From an uncultured Erysipelotrichaceae bacterium (lineage in GTDB: Bacteria > Bacillota_I > Bacilli_A > Erysipelotrichales > Erysipelotrichaceae): 13,930 nt of DNA. How positions within the stretch are numbered: the stretch's first letter is position 1; every line of letters begins with the position of its first letter. Location of the stretch: contig CAJKOS010000031.1 of the NCBI GenBank assembly GCA_905201565.1, positions 1 through 13,930 on the forward strand, read 5' to 3'. Made by a program: the position numbers and the translations under genes. The notes beneath the pieces were generated by a model, which was given only the letters and a program-made list of their open reading frames with translations, had not been told where the DNA came from and did not search any database. Below are positions 1 through 7,092 of the stretch, in pieces.

Positions 1-2
1 TA

Positions 3-371
3 TTGTTAGATATATTGGGCGACAATTTCTATTATGAACATACATATTTGTATTATATTCTTGATGGTAGTGTACGTTTTCTCTATATGCCATTTGTCTA
101 TGCTTTTCTTTCCTGTTCACTGGCTGTGGTGTGCCAAAGTGAAAAACAGGTGTTTCTGCTTTCCAATATTTACTATTATGGTATGACTATTGTTGGATTT
201 GCGACTTATATGTCATGGGGAGAGGCGTCCTTATATATCAATCCATCTGTTATCATGGCTTCTGGTTCTTATTATGATATCAATACATGGCTTCTGTTAT
301 TGAATAACTTTATTCCTGTGTTATTCTCTCTTGGTTTGCTTAACGTGAGAAGAAAAGCGGTGGAGATATGA
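3..371 (+). CDS. Integral membrane protein, probable ABC transporter permease subunit (5' partial)
   Basis: The reading frame is open to the left edge, and the first usable codon here is a TTG at position 3, so the true start probably lies upstream. The visible 122 residues hold about three hydrophobic segments (roughly 24-46, 50-72 and 95-115) and end in a short basic tail (residues 116-118, RRK). No catalytic motif is visible. The gene overlaps the next membrane gene by four bases (ATGA) and belongs to a run of three membrane genes followed by an ABC ATPase. By that context it is most likely a membrane subunit of an ABC-2-type exporter. The substrate cannot be read from the sequence; bacteriocin self-protection or peptide export are possible for such small clusters, but nothing here shows it. 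Confidence 0.6.
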   Translation: MLDILGDNFYYEHTYLYYILDGSVRFLYMPFVYAFLSCSLAVVCQSEKQVFLLSNIYYYGMTIVGFATYMSWGEASLYINPSVIMASGSYYDINTWLLLLNNFIPVLFSLGLLNVRRKAVEI

Positions 372-985
372 AGAGGGCCATTCAACAGCTTTATTGGAAA
401 ATATTGCTATATGCTGTTCTGACGTTTGTGTTTTTATATTGCATACCTGAAGATCAGGCAGTAATGGAACTTGCCTATACAGATATGTATCTTTTCACCA
501 TCCAGTTTCTGATCTATGCCACAGTCATCATGTCTTTGCCATTTGAAACACTTTCTGCTTATCGTTTCAAAAGATTATCAGGGTATATCCTGTATCAATA
601 TAGAAAGTTCTCCTTGTATAACATTGTCCTCATCATCAGTATAGCCATCATTCATTGTGTTGTTGTGATGCTTCAAGGAAATGCAATTGATCATGTATGG
701 TGGTTTGCTTTGCAACAATTTGTTGTCTATTCTATTTTGTATTGTACTGTTCTTTCATTTTCTTTATTGTCACATAGCAGGGTATTTACATATGTGACAC
801 TATTTCTCTATTATGGGATGTTTCTTCTCTATATTATGATTGGGCCTGAGACCAGTATTCCTTTGAATATCTTTACCGGATGGTTTATGGCAGGTGACAT
901 CGTTTCTATAGTATTACAATATATTGTCTTTCTTGCTATACCGGTATTGATTATCTATAACCGGAAGGATGGGTATACATGTTGA
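368..985 (+). CDS. Six-span membrane protein, probable ABC-2-type permease subunit
   Basis: 205 residues with about six predicted membrane helices (roughly 11-27, 40-58, 83-102, 111-134, 138-158 and 177-197). A basic cytoplasmic stretch around 64-81 (YRFKRLSGYILYQYRKF) resembles the short loop that contacts the ATPase in ABC-2 permeases; that comparison is by pattern only. The ATG overlaps the stop of the preceding membrane gene, and the 3' end overlaps the next gene by seven bases, so the genes are almost certainly translated together. I do not recognise a named family. Its role as a permease half is inferred from topology and from the ATPase gene that ends the operon. Confidence 0.65.
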   Translation: MKRAIQQLYWKILLYAVLTFVFLYCIPEDQAVMELAYTDMYLFTIQFLIYATVIMSLPFETLSAYRFKRLSGYILYQYRKFSLYNIVLIISIAIIHCVVVMLQGNAIDHVWWFALQQFVVYSILYCTVLSFSLLSHSRVFTYVTLFLYYGMFLLYIMIGPETSIPLNIFTGWFMAGDIVSIVLQYIVFLAIPVLIIYNRKDGYTC

Positions 986-1665
986 GCAGGGGTATCAGAT
1001 ATGGATTTGTGGTTGCTGGTGTCTTGCTCATTATTGCAGCGAATGTATGGTTTGTACAGGCGCCAGATACATTACGGGCTTATACAGATTTGTTCTTTAT
1101 GAATACTGCAGAATTTTATGACTATAAGCTTGATACGTTCAACATCCAATATATAGTCGCATTCATCCTGTATTTGAATCTCTTACAGTTTGCTGTGCTT
1201 TCAGATATCAATGAATCGCCTTCCTTTATTGCACTGATGCAATATCGCTGCGGTAGCAGGAAGACATTTCATCTCTTGCTGAAGGAAGAGATACAGGAAC
1301 TTGCCAAGTGCATTGTTTTAACGATTGTAACAATCATGGCAGTATGCATTCTTAAAGGTGGTCTTGCCGTATTGGTATTGGAAGATGCGTTTCTTTTGCT
1401 GCTCTATGGTTTGCGGTTTTGCGTAGTGGTATGTGCGTTTCTTATGGTGTATAACATGGCATCAGTATTGGAAAACAGCACAAAGGGATTGCTTGTTATT
1501 TCCTTTGGCATGATCGCACTGATTCTATTGGATGTTCTCAGTGGTTTGCATTGGATTACCTTTAGTGGTTCATGGATGGTTGAAGGAGTCATGATTGTTT
1601 TGACCTGCCTGTTGCTGGCGGTGTTATACAATTTTGCACTTTGGAAAATAAGAAGGGGGTCATAA
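979..1665 (+). CDS. Six-span membrane protein, probable ABC-2-type permease subunit
   Basis: 228 residues with about six hydrophobic segments (roughly 8-26, 56-76, 109-133, 134-160, 168-188 and 200-222) and a positively charged C-terminus. Between helices 2 and 3 lies a cytoplasmic stretch with YRCGSRKTF (about 89-97). This is like the Y-G-S-R-K coupling segments I know from small Firmicutes ABC permeases, so this subunit probably docks on the ATPase. It overlaps the upstream gene by seven bases, and its TAA is one base from the ATPase start codon, so the two should be made together. The transported substrate is unknown. An annotator might simply write 'hypothetical membrane protein'. Confidence 0.65.
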   Translation: MLSRGIRYGFVVAGVLLIIAANVWFVQAPDTLRAYTDLFFMNTAEFYDYKLDTFNIQYIVAFILYLNLLQFAVLSDINESPSFIALMQYRCGSRKTFHLLLKEEIQELAKCIVLTIVTIMAVCILKGGLAVLVLEDAFLLLLYGLRFCVVVCAFLMVYNMASVLENSTKGLLVISFGMIALILLDVLSGLHWITFSGSWMVEGVMIVLTCLLLAVLYNFALWKIRRGS

Positions 1666-1666
1666 G

Positions 1667-2302
1667 ATGATACAGCTCGAAGATGTTTCCAAGAAGTTCA
1701 AAAATGTGGCGTTATTTTCACATGTGAATGCAACATTTGAAATGGGGAAGAAGATACAGATCAAAGGTGTTAATGGATCTGGAAAAAGTGTCCTGTTGAA
1801 GATGATTGTCGGCTATAGTGGATGTGATGGTGGAAGGGTCATCATTGATGGTCAGGTGATTCGTAAAGATGTGGATTTTATACCGGATGCCGGCGTGATG
1901 ATCAATGCCCCGGAGTTCATCGGCAATATGAGTGGAATTGATAATCTTTTGTATCTTGCCAATATCAGAAAACGGGTGACAAAAGAAGAAATACTGCAGC
2001 TCGTGGATCTTTTTGGATTGAGCGATGATATAGAGAAAAAGTATCGTACATATTCTCTTGGCATGAAGCAGAAGATGCGCATCATTCAGGCGGTGATGGA
2101 AAAACCAGCGTATCTGATATTAGATGAACCATTTGATGCCCTGGATAACAAGGGCATGGAAATCGTTATCCGTGTTCTTGATGAGTATATGAAGAATGGG
2201 GACAGGATGCTGCTGTTTACCAGCCATATGAGTGAAACGGATGGCTTTGCGGATGTTGTCTATGAGATAGAAGACAGGAATCTTGTATTGCAGAAAGGGT
2301 AA
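1667..2302 (+). CDS. ABC transporter ATP-binding protein
   Basis: A 211-residue, single-domain ATPase that would power the membrane subunits encoded just upstream. Walker A is GVNGSGKS (34-41), the signature is YSLGMKQK (129-136), Walker B with the catalytic glutamate is YLILDEPFDALD (149-160), and the switch histidine is H187 (TSH). The Q-loop region reads GVMINAPEF (76-84), where related bacitracin/lantibiotic-resistance-type ATPases usually have a glutamate before the G/A-P; here it is Asn. The length is typical of short ABC-2 exporter ATPases. The start is one base after the preceding stop, with a purine-rich AGAAGGGGG upstream. It is the last gene of the operon. No regulator is visible, and any promoter lies left of the window. 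Confidence 0.9.
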   Translation: MIQLEDVSKKFKNVALFSHVNATFEMGKKIQIKGVNGSGKSVLLKMIVGYSGCDGGRVIIDGQVIRKDVDFIPDAGVMINAPEFIGNMSGIDNLLYLANIRKRVTKEEILQLVDLFGLSDDIEKKYRTYSLGMKQKMRIIQAVMEKPAYLILDEPFDALDNKGMEIVIRVLDEYMKNGDRMLLFTSHMSETDGFADVVYEIEDRNLVLQKG

Positions 2303-2304
2303 TG

Positions 2305-2328
2305 AAAAGGCGGGAGTTTTTTCCGCCT
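2305..2328 (-). terminator. Rho-independent terminator of proS (between convergent genes)
   Basis: AGGCGG (2308-2313) pairs with CCGCCT (2323-2328), extended by a G-T and an A-T pair around a five-base loop. On the minus strand the stem is followed directly by TTTT (2308-2305), as expected for a terminator of proS. On the plus strand no T-run follows, so it would stop the ABC operon less well, although the gap between the two stop codons is only 31 bases. Confidence 0.7.
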
Positions 2329-2333
2329 GTTGC

Positions 2334-4025
2334 TTATTCAGCTAATGCTTTGCACATTGCGTCCACTGCTTCATCAATGGAAACTTCTGTTTTGTCACCA
2401 GTTCTTGCCTTGAGTTCGACTTTGCCTTCACTGATACCTTTACCAACAGTGATGCGGTAAGGGATACCGATGAGGTCCATATCCTTGAACTTGACACCAG
2501 GGCGTGCATCTCTGTCATCGAGAAGGACATCAATGCCTTTTGCTTTGAGTTCATTGTAGAGCTTTTCAGCAGCATCTACCTGTTCTTCACTCTTTGTGGA
2601 AATGATGACAATGGCACACTGGAATGGTGCGAAGTCCTTTGGCCAGTTAATGCCGTTTTCATCCGCATTCTGTTCAGCCATAGCAGCCATAGCTCTAGCA
2701 GGACCAATACCATAGGAACCCATCCAGACATACTGCAGCTGGTTATTGGCATCGAGGTACTTGAGATCTAGTGCCTTGGAATACTTTGTGCCGAGCTTGA
2801 ATGTGTTGCCAACTTCAATACCATGGGCGAAGTGAATTCTGCCACCGCAGTTCGGGCAGATGTCACCTTCCATAATATTTCTGAGGTCCGCATACTTTTC
2901 AACCTTGAAGTCTTTTGTATTGACATTAGTGTAGTGGTAGTTTGTCTTGTTAGCACCGACGATGAAGTTCTGCATATACTGTACTTCTTCATCCGCATAG
3001 ACAGGACAGTCAATATCGATCGGACCAGCAAAACCAACTTCGGCATGGGTCACCTTCATGACCGTTTCAGCATCAGCCAGTTCTACTTCATTTCCATTGA
3101 GCAGCTTTCTGAGCTTTGTCTCATTGACATCTCTGTCACCGCGTACCATGACCGCAACAGGATTGCCATCAACAGAATAGATCAGTGTTTTGACAAACTT
3201 CTTTGCGTCCTTGTTAAAGAATGAAGCAACTTCTTCAATTGTTCTGCTCTCTGGTGTTTCAACCATTTCTTTTTCCATCTCTTCTTCTTTGACAGTTGGA
3301 ATTTCTGGTTTGCAAGGCGCTACTTCAATATTGCTTGCAAAGTCACAGGAATCGCAGAGCACGAGGATATCTTCACCAAGAGGTGTAACTGCCTGGAATT
3401 CTTCAGAGAGTAGACCTCCCATGACACCGGTGTCCGCACGGACAATCTTGTAGTCGAGGTGGAGTCTGTCCATGATGTTCTTATACGCATTGAACTGCTT
3501 CTCGTATGCAGCATCAAGACCTGCTTCATCCTTGTCGAATGTATAGGCATCTTTCATGGCAAATTCCCTGACACGGATCAGACCATAACGAGGACGTGGT
3601 TCATCACGGAACTTTGTCTGGATCTGATAGAGGGAAAATGGCATGTCCTTATAAGATCTGATCTGCATCTTTGCAGCAAGGGCAAAGAGTTCTTCATGTG
3701 TTGGACCTAGTACATATGGCATGCCTTTGCGGTCTTTGAGAGAGAACATGGAAGCACCAAAGCCTTCACGTCTTCCTGATGCGATATAGACATCTTCCGG
3801 AATCAGGGATGGCATGAGCAGTTCCTGGCAGCCTGTCTTATCCATTTCATCACGGATGACAGCTTCGATTCTCTTCAATACCTTGAGTCCCATCGGTAAC
3901 ATCATATAGACACCACTGGAGCTCTTCTTGATAAAACCACCTCTTACAAGGAGGTTTGAACTGACGGAATCTTCATCTTTTGCATCTTCACGCAGGGTGA
4001 AGAAATAACTGTTATTCAAACGCAT
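2334..4025 (-). CDS. proS: Proline--tRNA ligase (bacterial type, with editing domain)
   Basis: Class II aminoacyl-tRNA synthetase that charges tRNA-Pro with proline in the cytoplasm. It has 563 residues, the usual length of the bacterial-type enzyme. Motif 1 lies around 37-72, the GPTHEE element at 107-112, motif 2 around FRDEPRPRYG (139-148) continuing to KDAYTF, and motif 3 at SYGIGPARAMAA. Between motifs 2 and 3 sits the inserted YbaK-like domain that hydrolyses mischarged Ala-tRNA-Pro (about 220-410). It is bordered by CDSC and CPNCG, which look like zinc-knuckle cysteine pairs. The C-terminal anticodon-binding domain follows (about 465-563). The start ATG has an AGGAG about 11 bases upstream. 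It is a single-gene unit, divergent from guaB and convergent with the ABC operon. All expected motifs are present. Confidence 0.97.
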   Translation of the reverse strand: MRLNNSYFFTLREDAKDEDSVSSNLLVRGGFIKKSSSGVYMMLPMGLKVLKRIEAVIRDEMDKTGCQELLMPSLIPEDVYIASGRREGFGASMFSLKDRKGMPYVLGPTHEELFALAAKMQIRSYKDMPFSLYQIQTKFRDEPRPRYGLIRVREFAMKDAYTFDKDEAGLDAAYEKQFNAYKNIMDRLHLDYKIVRADTGVMGGLLSEEFQAVTPLGEDILVLCDSCDFASNIEVAPCKPEIPTVKEEEMEKEMVETPESRTIEEVASFFNKDAKKFVKTLIYSVDGNPVAVMVRGDRDVNETKLRKLLNGNEVELADAETVMKVTHAEVGFAGPIDIDCPVYADEEVQYMQNFIVGANKTNYHYTNVNTKDFKVEKYADLRNIMEGDICPNCGGRIHFAHGIEVGNTFKLGTKYSKALDLKYLDANNQLQYVWMGSYGIGPARAMAAMAEQNADENGINWPKDFAPFQCAIVIISTKSEEQVDAAEKLYNELKAKGIDVLLDDRDARPGVKFKDMDLIGIPYRITVGKGISEGKVELKARTGDKTEVSIDEAVDAMCKALAE

Positions 4026-4048
4026 ATTTTCTTAATCTCCTGGGCGAC

Positions 4049-4077
4049 ATTATACCATGAACATCCCTTTACTTTAA
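4049..4077 (-). promoter_or_regulatory. proS promoter (extended -10)
   Basis: On the minus strand TGGTATAAT gives a perfect -10 hexamer (4054-4049) with the extended TG element. A weak -35 (TTAAAG, 4077-4072) lies 17 bases upstream. The start codon of proS is 24 bases downstream of the -10. The -35 abuts the guaB -35 on the other strand. Confidence 0.6.
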
Positions 4078-4095
4078 GATTAAAAAATGTATAAT
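4068..4095 (+). promoter_or_regulatory. guaB promoter
   Basis: TATAAT (4090-4095) is a perfect -10, with TTTACT (4068-4073; four of six consensus positions) as the -35 at 16-base spacing. Transcription would begin near 4102, leaving a leader of only about 24 bases. A purine riboswitch or attenuator therefore has no room here. Confidence 0.65.
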
Positions 4096-4110
4096 AGTTA
4101 CAATTTCAAG

Positions 4111-4116
4111 AGGAGG
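4111..4116 (+). promoter_or_regulatory. Ribosome binding site that sets the guaB start
   Basis: AGGAGG lies nine bases before the ATG at 4126. An upstream in-frame ATG at 4087 sits before and partly inside the -10 region, so it would not be on the transcript. This decides for the start at 4126. Confidence 0.8.
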
Positions 4117-4125
4117 AAAGAATAC

Positions 4126-5637
4126 ATGGCAACATATTACGATGGACCAAGCCATACGTTTAGTGAATACCTGCTTGTTCCGGGTCTTACAAGAAAGGAA
4201 AATGTCCCGGACAAAGTCAGCCTGAAGACACCGCTTGTCCGTTTCAAGAAGGGTGAAGAACCTGCTATCTCTTTGAACATTCCGATGGTATCTGCTGTTA
4301 TGCAGTCTGTTTCCGGTGACCGCCTTGGTGTAGCACTTGCCAAGGAAGGTGGTATGTCCTTCATTTTCCAGTCACAGACAATCGCTTCACAGGCGCAGAT
4401 GGTTGCCCGTGTAAAGAATTATAAAGCTGGTTTTGTCGTCAGTGATTCAAATATCAAACCAGATACAACATTGCGTGAAATTCTTGAACTTGTCGAAAAG
4501 ACAGGTCATTCCACCATGCCGGTTACTGAAGATGGTACACCGGATGGCAAGCTTGTCGGTCTTGTCACAAGCCGTGACTACCGCGTATCCCGTATGACAG
4601 GTGATGAAAAAGCTGAGACATTCATGACACCACGTGAAAAGCTTGTGACAGCACCTGTTACAGCTACACTTTCTGAATGTAATGACATCATCTGGGATAA
4701 CAAGCTGAACACACTTCCAATTGTGGACAGCAGCGATCATCTCTGCTACCTGGTTTTCCGCAAGGACTATTCTTCACATAAGGAAAACCCGCTCGAACTG
4801 CTCGATGATGAAAAGAGATTCATGGTCGGTGCCGGTATCAATACAAGAGACTTCAAAGAACGTGTACCAGCTCTTGTCAATGCTGGTGTAGACTGCCTTG
4901 TACTGGATTCTTCAGATGGTTATTCCGAGTGGCAGGCAGATGCTCTGGACTGGATCAAGGGCAAGTATGGAGACTCTGTCAAAGTTGGTGCAGGTAATGT
5001 CGTCGATGCGGATGGCTTCAACTATCTTGCAAGCCATGGTGCTGACTTCATCAAGATTGGTATCGGTGGAGGTTCCATCTGTATCACCCGTGAAACAAAG
5101 GGTATCGGAAGAGGTCAGGCAACTTCTGTCATCGATGTCGCAAAGGCACGTGATGAATGGTTTGAAAAGACTGGCGAATATATTCCGATCTGCTCTGATG
5201 GTGGTATTGTCTATGACTACCACATTGTCCTCGCCCTTGCGATGGGTGCTGACTTTGTCATGCTTGGCAGATACTTCTCCAGATTTGAAGAAGCACCTGG
5301 TGAAAAGCTCACCGTCAATGGTGCATTCGTCAAGGAATACTGGGGTGAAGGTTCCAACCGTGCCAAGAACTGGCAGAGATATGACCTCGGTGGTAAAGGA
5401 AAGCTCTCCTTTGAAGAAGGCGTAGACTCCTATGTACCATATGCTGGTTTCCTGCATGACAACGTGCAGATGACAACTGCCAAGATCCGTTCCACCATGT
5501 GCAACTGCGGCGCACTTTCCATCAAGGAACTGCAGGAAAATGCAAGACTCACACTTGTGTCCGCTACTTCCATTGTTGAAGGTGGTGCACACGACGTCAT
5601 CGTCAAGAATAATGATCAGTCTTACAAGAGTAACTGA
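4126..5637 (+). CDS. guaB: IMP dehydrogenase (variant active-site subfamily)
   Basis: Oxidises IMP to XMP with NAD+, the committed step of GMP synthesis. It has 503 residues from the chosen start. The order is the N-terminal part of the TIM barrel (to about 105), two CBS regulatory domains (about 108-160 and 165-215), then the rest of the barrel. The catalytic loop reads [20 protein letters not shown] (311-330), with nucleophile C319. Most bacterial enzymes have GIGPGSIC-T-TR followed by G-V-G-x-P-Q, so this one belongs to a divergent branch. The phosphate-binding motif SDGGI is at 357-361. The usual MVGS segment is [14 protein letters not shown]. The flap has YWGEGS (405-410) and a WQRY (416-419) that supplies the Arg-Tyr pair. 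It is a single-gene unit between its own promoter and a hairpin. Confidence 0.93.
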   Translation: MATYYDGPSHTFSEYLLVPGLTRKENVPDKVSLKTPLVRFKKGEEPAISLNIPMVSAVMQSVSGDRLGVALAKEGGMSFIFQSQTIASQAQMVARVKNYKAGFVVSDSNIKPDTTLREILELVEKTGHSTMPVTEDGTPDGKLVGLVTSRDYRVSRMTGDEKAETFMTPREKLVTAPVTATLSECNDIIWDNKLNTLPIVDSSDHLCYLVFRKDYSSHKENPLELLDDEKRFMVGAGINTRDFKERVPALVNAGVDCLVLDSSDGYSEWQADALDWIKGKYGDSVKVGAGNVVDADGFNYLASHGADFIKIGIGGGSICITRETKGIGRGQATSVIDVAKARDEWFEKTGEYIPICSDGGIVYDYHIVLALAMGADFVMLGRYFSRFEEAPGEKLTVNGAFVKEYWGEGSNRAKNWQRYDLGGKGKLSFEEGVDSYVPYAGFLHDNVQMTTAKIRSTMCNCGALSIKELQENARLTLVSATSIVEGGAHDVIVKNNDQSYKSN

Positions 5638-5715
5638 GTATATAAAAACACAGTTGATTTTTCCAATGTCGGGTAATTAATCGCTGTTGACAATTTGATA
5701 TTTTATGATTTTAGG

Positions 5716-5754
5716 AACCGGTTGTGAGTTGGATGACATCATAACCGGTTTTAC
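5716..5754 (+). terminator. Probable terminator downstream of guaB
   Basis: AACCGGTT occurs twice (5716-5723 and 5743-5750). It can pair into an eight-base stem, extended by GTGA/TCAT with one wobble, around an 11-base loop; the stem is followed by a short TTAC after GGTT. The T-run is short, so termination may be modest. Because AACCGGTT is itself a palindrome, a protein-binding dyad is an alternative reading. Confidence 0.5.
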
Positions 5755-5836
5755 TATGCTTTGATGAGAATTATATGAGTTCTGGGTACTATGAAAAATC
5801 CTGTGACTTCATCGTTTACGCAAAACCAGTTTTTTA
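5754..5836 (-). pseudogene. Possible decayed internal fragment of a GNAT acetyltransferase, left of the IS
   Basis: Read on the minus strand, starting at the IS boundary, the frame gives KNWFCVNDEVTGFF and then HIILI before a TAG at 5756-5754. The pattern VNDEVTGF resembles the beta-strand/turn before 'GFIG...YI..I' in small GNAT acetyltransferases, whose N-terminus is found on the other side of the IS in the same orientation. If the reading is right, about 25-30 residues between the two pieces and the acetyl-CoA-binding C-terminus are gone. The similarity is short and may be chance. Confidence 0.3.
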
Positions 5837-5865
5837 GGCTGTGCCACACCTTTTAACTGTTGAGG
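5837..5865 (+). repeat. Left terminal inverted repeat of the IS
   Basis: It begins GGCTGTGCCACACC and matches the reverse complement of 6980-7008 at 24 of 29 positions, with mismatches at positions 5, 15, 18, 26 and 27. The inner end carries the -35 region of the transposase promoter. Confidence 0.85.
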
Positions 5866-5882
5866 CAGGTCTCTGGTATAAT
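5853..5882 (+). promoter_or_regulatory. Transposase promoter
   Basis: TGGTATAAT gives an extended, perfect -10 (TATAAT at 5877-5882). TTAACT (5853-5858) serves as the -35 at 18-base spacing and lies inside the left inverted repeat, so transposase binding at the IS end could repress its own transcription. Confidence 0.55.
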
Positions 5883-5905
5883 ATAGGCAAGGATGGTGCT
5901 CAACG

Positions 5906-7006
5906 ATGGAAAGAAAGTATACCTTAGAGGATTTAAAATCCTTAAGTCCTGATCTTCTAGAAGAACTGTATGGGATTATCATGACAATGCGCTATACAGT
6001 TCCAGATAATCAGTCTCAGCAAATTGCTATCTGGACGAATAAAGACGAATGTTGTCCTTATTGTGGTGCTAAAGACTACAAGCGGAATGGTCATCAAAAA
6101 AATGGAGCACAGAAATTCATGTGTAAACACTGTGGTCATTCTTTTTCTATGATTACTGATACAACAGCTCTTTATTCACATTTCGATATCAAGAAATGGA
6201 ATAAATTCATCGAGTGTGAATTAAATGGTCTTTCTTCCAGAAAGACGGCTGACACAGTTGGAATTAATCGTAATACTGCTCTTCTATGGCGCCATAAGCT
6301 CTATGATGCCCTTGGTTATTTGCAGGAAACAAAGCTTAACAATCAGATTCAAATAGATGCAAAAAACATATCCATCAATTTTAAAGGGAATAAAAAGAAT
6401 AAGCCACGAACATCAAAGAAACGTAAGTCTAGTCATAATCCATCCAAAAATCGACATACTTCTTGCATTATCAGCGCTATAGACGACGAAGATCACTTGA
6501 TACTTAAGATCGCTGGTTTTGGTAAAGAAAGAATAGACATGTATCGTTCGGTTCTAAAGAACAATGTAAAAGAAGGCTCACTTATCATTAGTGATGGAAT
6601 ACAAGGGATTGAAGGTCTGGCCAAAGAACTAGGCTGTACAAGTGAGATCGTAAAATCGGACACTCACTTAAGTTTCCATGGTCATAATATCAATACAATC
6701 AACCAGATCCACGCAGAACTTGAAGTAACGCTTACTAAATACCGTGGTATTTCAACACGCCATCTTCAAGGTTACCTCAACATGTTTGTCTTAAGAAAGC
6801 ATCTAAACTACGCCTATCCAAATCAATTTCAGGTCAGAGAGGCATGGTTGGCAGCGATGCCTAAAAAGACTGGCATCACAAGGCGCAATGAAAGCTCTTA
6901 TCCATATCCATTTGACATCCATGAGGCATATAGGGATTACACTGACCCCGGTTTCATACCAGATACATCATCCAATATGCCAAAACAGTTGAATGGTGTG
7001 GCATAG
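5906..7006 (+). CDS. IS1595-like transposase (zinc ribbon plus ISXO2-like DDE domain)
   Basis: 366 residues. An N-terminal zinc ribbon is formed by C50, C53, C73 and C76. A helix-turn-helix follows around 109-133 (LSSRKTADTVGINRNTALLW) for end recognition, then an RNase H-type catalytic domain. Likely catalytic residues are D151 (IQIDAKN), D230 (IISDGIQG) and an Asn/His cluster around 258-269 (HGHNINTINQIH), the region that carries the third residue (N) in IS1595-type enzymes. The first motif is D-A-K, not the common D-E. A basic linker (about 161-184) sits between the first two catalytic residues. The conserved KYRGISTRHLQGYLN (278-292) is typical of the family. The last codons and the TAG lie inside the right inverted repeat. 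The start is supported by AAGGA and an extended -10 upstream. Confidence 0.88.
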   Translation: MERKYTLEDLKSLSPDLLEELYGIIMTMRYTVPDNQSQQIAIWTNKDECCPYCGAKDYKRNGHQKNGAQKFMCKHCGHSFSMITDTTALYSHFDIKKWNKFIECELNGLSSRKTADTVGINRNTALLWRHKLYDALGYLQETKLNNQIQIDAKNISINFKGNKKNKPRTSKKRKSSHNPSKNRHTSCIISAIDDEDHLILKIAGFGKERIDMYRSVLKNNVKEGSLIISDGIQGIEGLAKELGCTSEIVKSDTHLSFHGHNINTINQIHAELEVTLTKYRGISTRHLQGYLNMFVLRKHLNYAYPNQFQVREAWLAAMPKKTGITRRNESSYPYPFDIHEAYRDYTDPGFIPDTSSNMPKQLNGVA

Positions 7007-7008
7007 CC
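6980..7008 (-). repeat. Right terminal inverted repeat of the IS
   Basis: It ends GGTGTGGCATAGCC, the complement of the left end with five mismatches in 29. It encodes the last residues of the transposase (through NGVA and the TAG at 7004-7006), so its sequence is under both coding and binding constraint. Confidence 0.85.
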
Positions 7009-7092
7009 AATAAAGCTGTGTGCTCTGCAGTTTTCATTGAACCAGATATCTGTAATGGCATCAATATCTTCTGGTTTCATGTCTCTGATCAT
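7009..7092 (-). pseudogene. 5' fragment of a GNAT-family N-acetyltransferase gene, cut by the IS
   Basis: Minus-strand codons for 28 residues starting MIRDMKPEDIDAITDIW and ending NCRAHSFI. This is the typical N-terminus of small GNAT acetyltransferases (two-part M-x-x-x-I-x-x-I-W helix, then AHSFI). The ATG overlaps the TGA of the HD-hydrolase gene by four bases, so it was the downstream gene of that operon. The frame meets the right end of the IS exactly at 7008 and would run on through 23 IS-encoded residues to a TAA at 6939-6937, giving a 51-residue fusion without an acetyl-CoA site. Non-functional as an acetyltransferase. Confidence 0.75.

Larger units (their letters stand above)
5837..7008 (+). 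mobile_element. IS1595-like insertion sequence, complete, about 1.17 kb
   Basis: Bounded by 29-bp imperfect terminal inverted repeats, with one transposase gene transcribed left to right. The right boundary is fixed independently: the interrupted acetyltransferase frame ends exactly at 7009. The eight bases flanking each side (GTTTTTTA on the left, AATAAAGC on the right) do not match, so the target duplication typical of IS1595 elements is not visible. An adjacent deletion or recombination between two copies after insertion would explain this. The transposase frame is intact, so the element may still be active. Confidence 0.85.

Noticed and set aside
4087..4125. Upstream in-frame ATG that would lengthen guaB by 13 residues
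   Set aside because: It precedes and partly overlaps the TATAAT of the promoter, and the AGGAGG at 4111-4116 points to the ATG at 4126, which also gives the usual family N-terminus.
4102..4125. Purine riboswitch or attenuator before guaB
   Set aside because: The leader predicted from the promoter is only about 24 bases, too short for any known riboswitch.
4912..5592. Long open frame antisense to guaB (226 residues), and similar antisense frames over proS, xseA and dxs
   Set aside because: They lie wholly inside well-supported genes, have no ribosome sites or recognisable domains, and follow from the codon bias of the sense genes.
5687..5709. TTGACA with TATGAT downstream, a possible promoter after guaB
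   Set aside because: The spacing is only 11 bases and no gene follows before the IS, which has its own promoter.
5829..7016. Target-site duplication around the IS
   Set aside because: The eight bases on the two sides (GTTTTTTA and AATAAAGC) do not match, and shifting the ends by one or two bases does not help.
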